DNA of 6,328 bases, from the NCBI GenBank assembly GCA_046703825.1, contig JBJKSO010000026.1, positions 1 through 6,328 on the forward strand. The letters are read 5' to 3'. Shown here one piece after another: positions 1-5,473 of the stretch. The position numbers and the translations under genes are program-made. This DNA comes from JBJKSO01 sp046703825 (GTDB taxonomy: Bacteria > Chloroflexota > Dormibacteria > Aeolococcales > Bog-877). The number at the start of each line of letters is the position of its first letter. Position 1 is the first letter of the stretch. A model generated the notes under the pieces. The model saw only the letters and a list, made by a program, of their open reading frames with translations, was not told the origin of the DNA and made no database searches.

Positions 1-561
1 GGGCGCCACCGCCCCGGCGCTCATCCCGGCGGCAGGGCCGGCGTAGACCGCTCCTACCAGGGGATCGACGAGTCTGGTAAACACCCGCCGTCCCATACGC
101 CCACCGACCACCTCGGCCAGCCCAGAGTCGGCGGTGGCGCGCTGCCGCGGCCACCAAGGCTCGAGCGCCGCGCGAAGTGATCCCGCCAAGCCGAGCACCC
201 GCACGGTATCGGCGTGCCAGGGATGGAGCGGAACGCCGAGGGCGGTCCCAACGGGTATGGGGACGAGGCGCCGGCCGTTCCAGATCGCGGCCGCGCTGGT
301 CGCCGGCCTCACCACCGTCCCGACCAGCCCCAGGGCCTCCACCGCCGCCGTCACGGCGGGAAGGCGTGTCAGCACGCTCTCGGCCCCGAGGTCGATCGGG
401 CGGCCCTGGAATTCCTCACTCCTGACCTTGCCCCCGGGGCGGTCCAGGGATTCGTAGACCTTGAGCTCCAACTGGACTTGGCCCTGCTGTGCCAAGCGCA
501 CCAGGTTCCAGGCGGTGGCGAGACCGCTGAGGCCCGCTCCCACCACCGCCACCTTGACCAT
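1..561 (-). CDS. hemY: Protoporphyrinogen/coproporphyrinogen oxidase, N-terminal part (runs off left edge)
   Basis: FAD-dependent oxidase of late heme synthesis; it takes six electrons from the porphyrinogen, using O2 in known homologues. The 187 visible codons stay open to base 1, so the C-terminal half or more of a protein usually 450-480 residues long lies outside the window. Residues 3-13 form the Rossmann strand and dinucleotide motif (VAVVGAGLSG, GxGxxG at 8-13). An acidic residue closes the next strand (VYE, Glu38), followed by RPGGK at 41-45 and the conserved GRPIDLGAES at 54-62. The stretch RRVFTRLVDPLVGAVYAGPA (158-177) matches the HemY-type pattern before the substrate domain. ATG at 561 lies 3 bases after the hemH stop, and a GGGG run about 9 bases upstream can serve as ribosome binding site, so translation is probably coupled to hemH. 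Pairing with a Gram-positive-type ferrochelatase suggests the coproporphyrinogen III oxidase (CgoX) activity; that is inference. Other FAD amine-oxidase-like enzymes are less likely. Confidence 0.92.
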   Translation of the reverse strand, partial: MVKVAVVGAGLSGLATAWNLVRLAQQGQVQLELKVYESLDRPGGKVRSEEFQGRPIDLGAESVLTRLPAVTAAVEALGLVGTVVRPATSAAAIWNGRRLVPIPVGTALGVPLHPWHADTVRVLGLAGSLRAALEPWWPRQRATADSGLAEVVGGRMGRRVFTRLVDPLVGAVYAGPAAGMSAGAVAP

Positions 562-564
562 GAT

Positions 565-1512
565 TCAGTCCCCGGCGGTTCGGCGCCAGATCAGGTCGGC
601 CAGCACGCGGATGAACTCAGGGTCGTCGTTGGGCATCGGGGTCCGGCGGAGGGTCACCCCGAGCTCGGCCGCCCGCTGCTGCGCCTCCAGGTCAATGTCG
701 TAGAGGATCTCCAGGTGGTCGGCGGTGAAGCCGCAGGCGCAGACCACCAGGTGGCGCATCCCTGCGGCGGCCTCCGCCGCCATCACGGCTTCGAGCTCCG
801 GTCCCAGCCACGGCTCGCCGGTCTGGGCCACGCTCTGCCAGCCGGTGGTCCACCGGGTCAACCCGGCCTCGGCGGCGACCGCGGCTGCCGTCTCCTCCAG
901 CTGGTCCGGGTAGGGATCGCCCATCTCGCGCAGCCGGGCCGGAAGGCTGTGCGCGGTGAAGATGACGCCGGTATGCCCGGGGTCTGGGGGGGCGATCGCC
1001 TCCAGCTCCGCCTTGACGCGCTCAGCCAGCCAGGCAACGTAGCCGCGATCGAGGTGCCAATCGTCGATGAACGTGAGCGAGCCCTCGGCCTCATTGCCGG
1101 CCGCGCGGCCGGCGCGCTCTCGATACTCCCCGACGCTCATCTGGGAGTAGTGGGGTGCGAGCACCAGGCCCACGATCGATTCTGCCCCACTAGCCTGTAG
1201 GGCGGTGACCGCCTCCTCGATGAAGGGAGGCGAGTGCTTCATGCCCACCGCCACCCGCCAGTCTGGGTCTCGGCTCTTGAGCACAGACTCCAGCCCACGC
1301 GCCTGCGCCTGGGTGATCTCCTGCAACGGTGAGGTCCCGCCGATGGCGCGGTAGCGCGCTTGGAGTTCCTCCAGCGCTGCCGGGCTGGGTGGGCGGCCGC
1401 CACGCATGTGGGTGTAGTAGGGCAGGATCTCGTCCACCGTCTGGGGACTGCCATACGCCATCAGCAGCACCGCCTTGCCGCCCCGCGGGGCACCGTCCCT
1501 CCCGAGTTCCAT
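565..1512 (-). CDS. hemH: Ferrochelatase, probably coproporphyrin III type (CpfC)
   Basis: Inserts Fe2+ into a porphyrin in the last steps of heme synthesis. The protein has 315 residues, close to the 310 of the Bacillus subtilis enzyme. Conserved elements in order are LLMAYGSP (16-23) with Tyr20, YYTHMRGGRPP (32-42), the metal-binding FTAHSLP with His188 (185-191), and FTADHLEILYDID (262-274) with catalytic Glu268. Tyr20 at the position of Bacillus Tyr13, a residue contacting the porphyrin and iron, is typical of the coproporphyrin-type enzymes. Cys258 and Cys260 lie just before the Glu motif. They are not at the C-terminal position of the [2Fe-2S] cysteines known from animal and actinobacterial enzymes, and no such tail exists here, so a cluster is unlikely. 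The frame is open to an ATG at 1548, but ATG 1512 is preferred because AAGGAGG sits 8 bases upstream. ATG 1548 would also lie inside the promoter-like inverted repeat. Residues 134-139 (AGRAAG) are encoded by an 18-base palindrome. First gene of a minus-strand unit with hemY. Confidence 0.95.
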   Translation of the reverse strand: MELGRDGAPRGGKAVLLMAYGSPQTVDEILPYYTHMRGGRPPSPAALEELQARYRAIGGTSPLQEITQAQARGLESVLKSRDPDWRVAVGMKHSPPFIEEAVTALQASGAESIVGLVLAPHYSQMSVGEYRERAGRAAGNEAEGSLTFIDDWHLDRGYVAWLAERVKAELEAIAPPDPGHTGVIFTAHSLPARLREMGDPYPDQLEETAAAVAAEAGLTRWTTGWQSVAQTGEPWLGPELEAVMAAEAAAGMRHLVVCACGFTADHLEILYDIDLEAQQRAAELGVTLRRTPMPNDDPEFIRVLADLIWRRTAGD

Positions 1513-1520
1513 CAAGCCCG

Positions 1521-1527
1521 CCTCCTT
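1521..1527 (-). promoter_or_regulatory. Strong ribosome binding site fixing the hemH start
   Basis: On the minus strand this reads AAGGAGG, a full anti-Shine-Dalgarno match, with 8 bases before ATG 1512. It decides between ATG 1548 and ATG 1512 in favour of the shorter protein. None of the pdh genes in the window has a site this good. Confidence 0.85.
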
Positions 1528-1547
1528 CACCCTGCACGCGGACCACA

Positions 1548-1588
1548 AACTCTAGCCGGGGATCTCTGGGGAGGTGCTTGCTAGAGTT
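1548..1588. promoter_or_regulatory. Divergent promoter region with perfect 9-base inverted repeat
   Basis: AACTCTAGC (1548-1556) and GCTAGAGTT (1580-1588) are perfect reverse complements separated by 23 bases, centred on 1568 in the 102-base gap between hemH and pdhA. Each arm holds TAGAGT, a 4/6 match to TATAAT, pointing outwards: 1582-1587 on plus (with an extended TGC before it) and 1554-1549 on minus. These would put transcription starts near 1594 and 1542, leaving leaders of about 21 and 30 bases. No convincing -35 hexamer is seen at 17-base spacing on either strand. The alternative reading is an operator for a dimeric regulator, with half-sites 32 bases (about three helical turns) apart. 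The repeat is seen directly; its function is inferred. Confidence 0.45.
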
Positions 1589-1614
1589 AGCCGCGCCGTG
1601 CCGAGCCCGCTCCG

Positions 1615-2736
1615 GTGACGATCGAGCAAGGTCTGCGGATCACCCGGCCGCTGAGTCCGGGGGCGCCGGGCGCCCAGCTCATGGAAGGGGCCGAGTCGGT
1701 TCTCGGGCTACCCGAAGAGGAGCGCAGTTCTCATCTCCGCTCGCTCTCGGGCCCGAGCGCTTTGGACCTGTACCGGGCCATGGTCGGGCTGCGCAGCTTC
1801 GACGAGCGGGCCGTGATCCTTCAGCGGCAGGGGGTGATCGGTACCTACCCCACCTACTACGGGGAGGAAGCGGTGCAGGCGGCGAGCGTGCTGGCGCTGG
1901 CCGACTCCGACTGGCTCTTTCCCACCTACCGGCAGACGGCGGTGGTCACGCTGCGTGGCTGTCCGGCCCGGGTGCCCCTGCTGATGTGGCGAGGGCACCC
2001 TGGCGGTTGGCACGACGTGCAGCGCTACCGGGTCGCCCCCATCTCGGTGCCGGTCGCCACCAACCTGCCCCATGCGGTAGGCGCTGCCTGGGGGAACCTG
2101 CTCCGGGGCAACCAAGACCTGGCGCTTGCCTACTGCGGCGACGGCGCCACCTCCGCCGGCGACTTCCACGAGGCGTGCAACCTGGCCGCGGTGGTGGGGG
2201 CGCCGGTGATCTTCCTGGTAACCAACAACCAGTGGGCGATCAGCACTCCACTCGAGCGGCAGACACGCGTGGGGCGCCTGGCGGAGAAGGCGGCCGCCTA
2301 CGGAATCCCGGCCGCGAGGGTGGACGCGTTCGACGTCTTCGCCTGCTTCCGCGTGATCCGACAGATGGCGGAGCGCGCCCGGGACGGCGGCGGCCCGGCC
2401 CTGGTGGAGGCGGTCGGCTACCGGCTGGGCCCCCACGGAACGGCTGACCAGCCCTCGATGTATCGCGACCCAGAGCTGGACCGGCTGTGGACGGTGCTGG
2501 AGCCGCTGCGGCGCACCGAAGAGGCCCTTGTGGCGGCGCGTCTCGCCGAGCCGACCGAACTGGAGGCGATCCGCCAAGAGGCGGCGGACGCCGCGCGGGC
2601 GGCCGGGGACGAGCTCACTTCGGTCCCCGTGCCCACCCTGGAGGAGGTGGCCGACACCGTCCACCAGCAGACGCCCTGGACACTCCGTCCGGATCGGCTG
2701 CGCGAGCCCTCGTGGATAGATGACCCTCAGCGCTGA
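1615..2736 (+). CDS. pdhA: 2-oxoacid dehydrogenase E1 component, alpha subunit (pyruvate dehydrogenase-like)
   Basis: Thiamine-diphosphate (ThDP)-dependent E1-alpha, which with E1-beta decarboxylates pyruvate or a branched-chain 2-oxoacid and reductively acylates the lipoyl group of E2. The 373 residues match the usual length. Visible elements are the entry region TYPTYYGEEAVQ (77-88), LFPTYRQ (101-107), RGHPGGWHD (126-134), and the ThDP/Mg2+ motif starting GDGATSAGDFHEA (175-187) and ending NN at 204-205 (GDG-x26-NN). The regulatory-loop equivalent YRLGPHGTADQP (269-280) carries His274. NNQWAISTPLERQT resembles pyruvate rather than branched-chain E1-alpha, but substrate is not settled. GTG 1615 is the first start after an in-frame TAG at 1588 and has no clear ribosome binding site. 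ATG 1681 is the alternative (351 residues), since the family similarity begins only near residue 50. First gene of a three-gene operon, overlapping pdhB by 17 bases. Confidence 0.9.
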   Translation: MTIEQGLRITRPLSPGAPGAQLMEGAESVLGLPEEERSSHLRSLSGPSALDLYRAMVGLRSFDERAVILQRQGVIGTYPTYYGEEAVQAASVLALADSDWLFPTYRQTAVVTLRGCPARVPLLMWRGHPGGWHDVQRYRVAPISVPVATNLPHAVGAAWGNLLRGNQDLALAYCGDGATSAGDFHEACNLAAVVGAPVIFLVTNNQWAISTPLERQTRVGRLAEKAAAYGIPAARVDAFDVFACFRVIRQMAERARDGGGPALVEAVGYRLGPHGTADQPSMYRDPELDRLWTVLEPLRRTEEALVAARLAEPTELEAIRQEAADAARAAGDELTSVPVPTLEEVADTVHQQTPWTLRPDRLREPSWIDDPQR

Positions 2737-3730
2737 AGCGGCCACCGGCCGCCAGGCCGGGCTGACCATGGTCGAGGCCATCGGGCTGGCGCTGGGCCAG
2801 ATTCTCGAATCCGAGCCGCAGGCGATCCTGCTGGGCGAGGACATCGGGGCCAACGGCGGTGTGTTCCGCGCCACCCAGTCTCTGCAGCAGCGCTTCGGAG
2901 AAGGCCGGGTGGTGGACACGCCGCTGTGCGAGGCGGGCTTCGTCGGCGCGGCCATCGGGATGTGCCTGGTGGGCATGCGCCCGATCGTGGAGATCCAGTT
3001 CGACGCCTTCGTCTACCCGGCCTTCGAGCAGCTGGTCGCCCACGCCGGACGGTTCCGCTGGCGCACCGGGGGTCAATACGGGCTGCCGCTGGTGATCCGC
3101 CTCCCATACGGTGGCGGCACCAGGGCGCCTGAGCTCCACTCGGACTCGCCCGAGACCCTGTTCAGTCACGTGCCCGGACTCAGGGTGGTGATCCCCTCCG
3201 ATCCCGCAAGCGCCGCCGGGCTGCTGCTGGCCGCGTCCCGATGTGCCGACCCCGTGGTGTTCATGGAGCCCAAGCGGCTCTACCGGCGGGGGCGTCAGCA
3301 GCTCCCGGAACCGCTCGTCCCGCTATCCCTGGACCGCGGCTACACGGTGAGACCAGGGTCGGATGTGGTCCTGGTGGCGTACGGCGCCATGGTCGAGGTG
3401 GCGCTGGCGGCCGCGGAGCAGCTTGCGGAGGAGGAAACCTCGGCGCGCGTACTGGACCTGCGCAGCATCTACCCACTCGACCGGGACTTGGTTGTGCAGG
3501 CGGCCGAGGAGGTGGGTCGGGTCGTGATCGTCCAAGAGGCACCGCGCCACTGCGGGGTGGCAGCCGAGCTGGCCGCCCTGCTCCAGGAGGAGGCGGCGGA
3601 CCGCTTGCTGGCGCCCACCCTGCGGGTCACCGGCATGGACATGCCCTTCCCGCTCTTCCAGCTCGAAGACGAGGCCCTGCCCACGGTGGCGCGGGTCACG
3701 GCAGCCGCGCGAGCAGCGCTCGCCTACTGA
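2720..3730 (+). CDS. pdhB: 2-oxoacid dehydrogenase E1 component, beta subunit
   Basis: Beta subunit of the E1 heterotetramer; it completes the ThDP active site and carries the E2-binding surface. At 336 residues it has the normal length. Conserved elements are TMVEAIGLAL (16-25), LLGEDIGANGGVFRAT (37-52), DTPLCEAGFVGAAIG (66-80) with the ThDP-contacting Glu71, IQFDAFVYPAFEQL (92-105), and RLPYGGGTRAPELHSDSPE (127-145) with active-site His140. The transketolase C-terminal domain starts near 200 and contains DLRSIYPLD (246-254) and EAPRHCGVAAE (273-283). GTRAPELHSDSPE departs slightly from the more usual GGxxHSQSPE form. ATG 2720 lies 17 bases inside pdhA, which suggests translational coupling; the site upstream (GTGGA) is weak. 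Most relatives begin nearer residue 15-17, so ATG 2768 is possible, giving 320 residues. The gene follows E1-alpha and precedes E2, the standard order. Confidence 0.91.
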   Translation: MTLSAEAATGRQAGLTMVEAIGLALGQILESEPQAILLGEDIGANGGVFRATQSLQQRFGEGRVVDTPLCEAGFVGAAIGMCLVGMRPIVEIQFDAFVYPAFEQLVAHAGRFRWRTGGQYGLPLVIRLPYGGGTRAPELHSDSPETLFSHVPGLRVVIPSDPASAAGLLLAASRCADPVVFMEPKRLYRRGRQQLPEPLVPLSLDRGYTVRPGSDVVLVAYGAMVEVALAAAEQLAEEETSARVLDLRSIYPLDRDLVVQAAEEVGRVVIVQEAPRHCGVAAELAALLQEEAADRLLAPTLRVTGMDMPFPLFQLEDEALPTVARVTAAARAALAY

Positions 3731-3736
3731 GCTCAG

Positions 3737-4858
3737 GTGCCTGATTTCGAGCTCCCGGATCTGGGCGAAGGGGTGACCGAGGGCGAGGTCATCGAGTGGA
3801 AGGTGAGCGAGGGTGCGCAGGTGACGCGGGACCAGGTGCTCTGCGTGATCGGCACCGACAAGGCCACCGTGGACATCCCGTCCCCGTACAGCGGCCGGGT
3901 GGAGGCGCTGCTGGCGTCGGAGGGGCAGGTGGTCCACGTCGGGCAGGTGCTGATCCGGGTCGCGGGCCAGGGCGAGGACGCCGGCCCTAAACCGATTCCT
4001 GCCCCGCCCCGCGGCACCGCGACCAAGGCCCCCCCCTCTAACCCCCGGCCCGCCCAGGGAGCGCGCATCCTGGCGCTGCCGTCGGTGCGTCGTTCAGCCC
4101 GGCAGCGGGGGCGCTCGCTGGAGAACGTCCCCGGCTCCGGCCCCGGCGGCAGGGTCCGGATGCAGGATCTGGAGGCTGGCGGCCGGGTGATTCCGCTGCG
4201 CGGATCGCGTCGAGTGATGGCCGAGCGCCTAGCGGAGGCGCACCGCCGGGTTCCTCAGGTCACGGTGGTGCTGGAGTGCGACATGGGTGCGGTTGAGAGC
4301 CTGGTGGCCGGGACGCGCGGCTCAGCCGAGGAGGTGGGCGTACTGGGGCTCGTCTGCCTGGCCTGCCTCGACCAGTGTGGCCGGCAGCCCATCTTCAATG
4401 CCAGCCTGGACGAGCAGGCCCTCGAGGTGGTCTACCACCCGGCGGTCCACCTCGGCATAGCGGTGCAGACCGAGGACGGCCTCAAGGTGGCGACCCTGCG
4501 CGACGCCGACCGCCTGACCGCCGCCCAGCTCCACAGGCAGCTCCCGGAGCTGGTGGAGGGTGCCCGCGCTGGCACCCTGGGCGCAGCGCAGCTGGCGGGA
4601 GCGACCTTCACCGTGTCGAGTGGTGGCAGACTCGGCGGTCTGCTGGCGACTCCGATCGTGAACTGGCCCAACGTCGCAACCTTGGGAGTTCACGAGATAC
4701 AGGATCGGGCGGTCGTTCGGCAAGGTCGGGTTGAGGCCGGCCGAGTGGCCAATCTCTCCTTGTCGTTCGACCACCGGGTGATCGACGGTATGACCGCCTC
4801 CGCCTTCCTCTACGGGGTGCGGGACTTCTTGGAGCGGGCAGACCAACCGAAACCCTGA
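3737..4858 (+). CDS. pdhC: Dihydrolipoamide acyltransferase (E2) of 2-oxoacid dehydrogenase complex
   Basis: Core of the complex; it moves the acyl group from E1 through a swinging lipoyl arm to CoA. Domains in order: one lipoyl domain (1-77) with the modified lysine in GTDKATVDIP (Lys42); an Ala/Pro-rich linker (78-109); a peripheral subunit-binding domain, about 113-145 (LPSVRRSARQRG... GSGPGGRV); and the catalytic acyltransferase domain, about 150-373, ending in SFDHRVIDGMTA (343-354) with the catalytic pair His346/Asp350 of the DHRxxDG motif. The segment between binding domain and catalytic domain is only about 5-8 residues, shorter than the flexible linker usually seen there. GTG 3737 follows the pdhB stop by 6 bases; the upstream GAG is a poor ribosome binding site, so coupling is likely. 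Last gene of the operon; the E3 lipoamide dehydrogenase must be encoded elsewhere. Pyruvate versus branched-chain specificity is undecided. Confidence 0.93.
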   Translation: MPDFELPDLGEGVTEGEVIEWKVSEGAQVTRDQVLCVIGTDKATVDIPSPYSGRVEALLASEGQVVHVGQVLIRVAGQGEDAGPKPIPAPPRGTATKAPPSNPRPAQGARILALPSVRRSARQRGRSLENVPGSGPGGRVRMQDLEAGGRVIPLRGSRRVMAERLAEAHRRVPQVTVVLECDMGAVESLVAGTRGSAEEVGVLGLVCLACLDQCGRQPIFNASLDEQALEVVYHPAVHLGIAVQTEDGLKVATLRDADRLTAAQLHRQLPELVEGARAGTLGAAQLAGATFTVSSGGRLGGLLATPIVNWPNVATLGVHEIQDRAVVRQGRVEAGRVANLSLSFDHRVIDGMTASAFLYGVRDFLERADQPKP

Positions 4859-5113
4859 CGCCGCCCCACGGTCCCAGCCCCGGGCGCGGCCGCGTCGTTG
4901 GGACGGGATGGGCCGGGGCGGGCCGGGTGGCGCCTCAGCGCCGCGGAGATGGCGGGGCTGCCTGCTGCGGGGCCGCTGCTTCTCGCGCCAGCCTGTTCGC
5001 CGGCCCTCCCGACGGTGCAGCTACCTCAGGCCCATGGAATCGCCTGGCCGTCGCAGCACTCGCAGTCCGACGCCGTCCCCGGTGGGACCGGCCTCGGGCG
5101 GCCGGTCAAGTCC
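4859..5113. other. Non-coding gap between convergent pdhC and tRNA-Leu
   Basis: 255 bases without a credible gene. It holds GTCCCA/TGGGAC (4871-4876 and 4899-4904, with a GCGGCCGC palindrome in the loop), a small hairpin GGCGC-CTCA-GCGCC (4929-4942) and the stronger hairpin at 5086-5107 listed separately. None is followed by a T-run on either strand. Open frames crossing it end in sequence complementary to the tRNA and are not genes. Termination of pdhC probably happens here, but no site can be singled out. Confidence 0.6.
5086..5107 (-). terminator. GC-rich hairpin just downstream of tRNA-Leu, possible terminator
   Basis: GACCGGCC (5086-5093) and GGCCGGTC (5100-5107) form a perfect 8-bp stem with a 6-base loop. 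On the minus strand the stem begins 6 bases after the tRNA CCA end. There is no T-run after it, so it is not a classical intrinsic terminator; U-less hairpins are often proposed as terminators in high-GC bacteria. It could instead be a 3' processing or stability element, or serve pdhC read-through from the other side. Confidence 0.4.
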
Positions 5114-5199
5114 TGGTGCCGAGACCGGGATTTGAACCCGGACGAGCTTGCGCTCACTGCCCCCTCAAAGCAGCGTGTCTACCATTTCACCACCTCGGC
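5114..5199 (-). tRNA. tRNA-Leu, anticodon GAG, CCA encoded
   Basis: Read on the minus strand, the gene folds into a complete class II tRNA of 86 bases. The acceptor stem GCCGAGG pairs with TCTCGGC (last pair G-T), followed by discriminator A and encoded CCA (5116-5114). The D-arm carries GGTAGAC. The anticodon stem is CTGCT/GGCAG with loop TTGAGGG, giving anticodon GAG, which reads leucine codons CTC and CTT. The long variable arm is GAGC-GCAA-GCTC, and the T-arm is CCGGG-TTCAAAT-CCCGG. The A discriminator and long variable arm agree with leucine identity. It stands alone, convergent with pdhC and divergent from the riboswitch-ribD unit. Confidence 0.97.
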
Positions 5200-5208
5200 G
5201 CTGCCGCG

Positions 5209-5214
5209 ATGTTA
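5209..5214 (-). promoter_or_regulatory. Possible -10 element of the tRNA-Leu promoter
   Basis: TAACAT on the minus strand matches TATAAT at 4 of 6 positions and ends 9 bases before the tRNA 5' end, leaving a leader of only a few bases. No good -35 hexamer is visible at 16-18 base spacing. The assignment rests mainly on position. Confidence 0.3.
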
Positions 5215-5270
5215 GCGAATGCACCGCCGCCAGAACCCCGGACATCGGCTGCCCGCGGCGGCGCCCGTGG

Positions 5271-5276
5271 TAGGCT
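5271..5276 (+). promoter_or_regulatory. Possible -10 element for the riboswitch-ribD transcript
   Basis: TAGGCT fits the loose TANNNT form of high-GC -10 elements. It would start transcription near 5283, right at the first paired base of the riboswitch (5284), which is the expected geometry. No clear -35 is seen around 5248-5253. Confidence 0.35.
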
Positions 5277-5283
5277 GGATAGC

Positions 5284-5416
5284 GTCTTCGGGGCAGGGTG
5301 AAAATCCCGACCGGCGGTGACAGTCCGCGAGCCCGTCAGGGCAGGACCCGGTGGAATTCCGGGGCCGACAGTTAGAGCCCGAGCAGCGCTCGGCTCGAGT
5401 CTGGATGGGAGAAGGC
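5284..5416 (+). ncRNA. FMN riboswitch (RFN element)
   Basis: An FMN-sensing leader RNA controlling riboflavin synthesis. Nearly all the family's invariant blocks are present in order: TCTTCGGGGCAGGGTGAAA (from 5285), TCCCGACCGGCGGTGA, GTCCGCGAGCCC, GACCCGGTGGAATTCCGGGG with CCGACAGT, and TCTGGATGGGAGAAGG. The closing P1 helix pairs GTCTTC (5284-5289) with GAAGGC (5411-5416), with one U-G pair. P2 is GGG/TCCC, one inner arm is CCCGG-TGGAATT-CCGGG, and the variable arm carries CCGAGC-AGC-GCTCGG (5379-5393). It lies 57 bases upstream of ribD, in the same direction, as in known RFN-controlled riboflavin genes. Confidence 0.97.
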
Positions 5417-5422
5417 ACAGCG

Positions 5423-5436
5423 GCCGCCACTGCGGC
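5423..5436 (+). promoter_or_regulatory. Small GC hairpin between aptamer and ribosome-site hairpin
   Basis: GCCGC-CACT-GCGGC forms a perfect 5-bp stem with a 4-base loop. No T-run follows, so it is not an intrinsic terminator. It may only space or stack the two regulatory structures. Confidence 0.4.
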
Positions 5437-5446
5437 GACCACCGAC

Positions 5447-5467
5447 TCCCTGTCCCGTGGGCAGGGA
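5447..5467 (+). promoter_or_regulatory. ribD: Hairpin burying the ribD ribosome binding site (expression platform)
   Basis: TCCCTG (5447-5452) pairs perfectly with CAGGGA (5462-5467). The stem can extend inwards by U-G and two C-G pairs, leaving a 3-base loop. The 3' strand contains AGGGA (5463-5467), the Shine-Dalgarno site 6 bases before the ribD ATG, so the folded hairpin hides it. No T-run follows, which argues for control of translation rather than of termination. CTCCC (5446-5450), overlapping the 5' strand, is also complementary to GGGAG (5407-5411) at the 3' end of the aptamer, giving a possible antisequestering pairing without FMN. Confidence 0.7.
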
Positions 5468-5473
5468 AGTTGA

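Noticed and set aside
214..1200. Plus-strand open frame of 328 codons opposite hemH and hemY
   Set aside because: Antisense to two genes with intact catalytic motifs; no family motif and no ribosome binding site.
1513..1548. Extension of hemH to ATG 1548 (327 residues)
   Set aside because: No ribosome binding site before 1548, which lies in the inverted repeat, whereas AAGGAGG is ideally placed for ATG 1512.
1329..2447. Plus-strand open frame of 372 codons overlapping hemH and pdhA
   Set aside because: Out-of-frame shadow of pdhA, rich in Arg, Gly and Pro, crossing the divergent promoter region and the hemH start.
1708..2976. Long minus-strand open frame of 422 codons opposite pdhA/pdhB
   Set aside because: Lies antisense to two clearly conserved genes; His/Arg/Gly-rich composition typical of shadow frames in high-GC DNA; no recognisable motif.
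4871..4904. GTCCCA/TGGGAC repeat after pdhC as an intrinsic terminator
   Set aside because: Only 6 bp with a 22-base loop and no T-run; too weak to call.
4898..5301. Two plus-strand open frames (4898-5215 and 4927-5301) across the gap and the tRNA
   Set aside because: Their C-terminal parts are translations of the antisense of tRNA-Leu (the telltale RDLNPD and RPGFEPG strings), there is no ribosome binding site, and the remainder is low-complexity GC-rich sequence.
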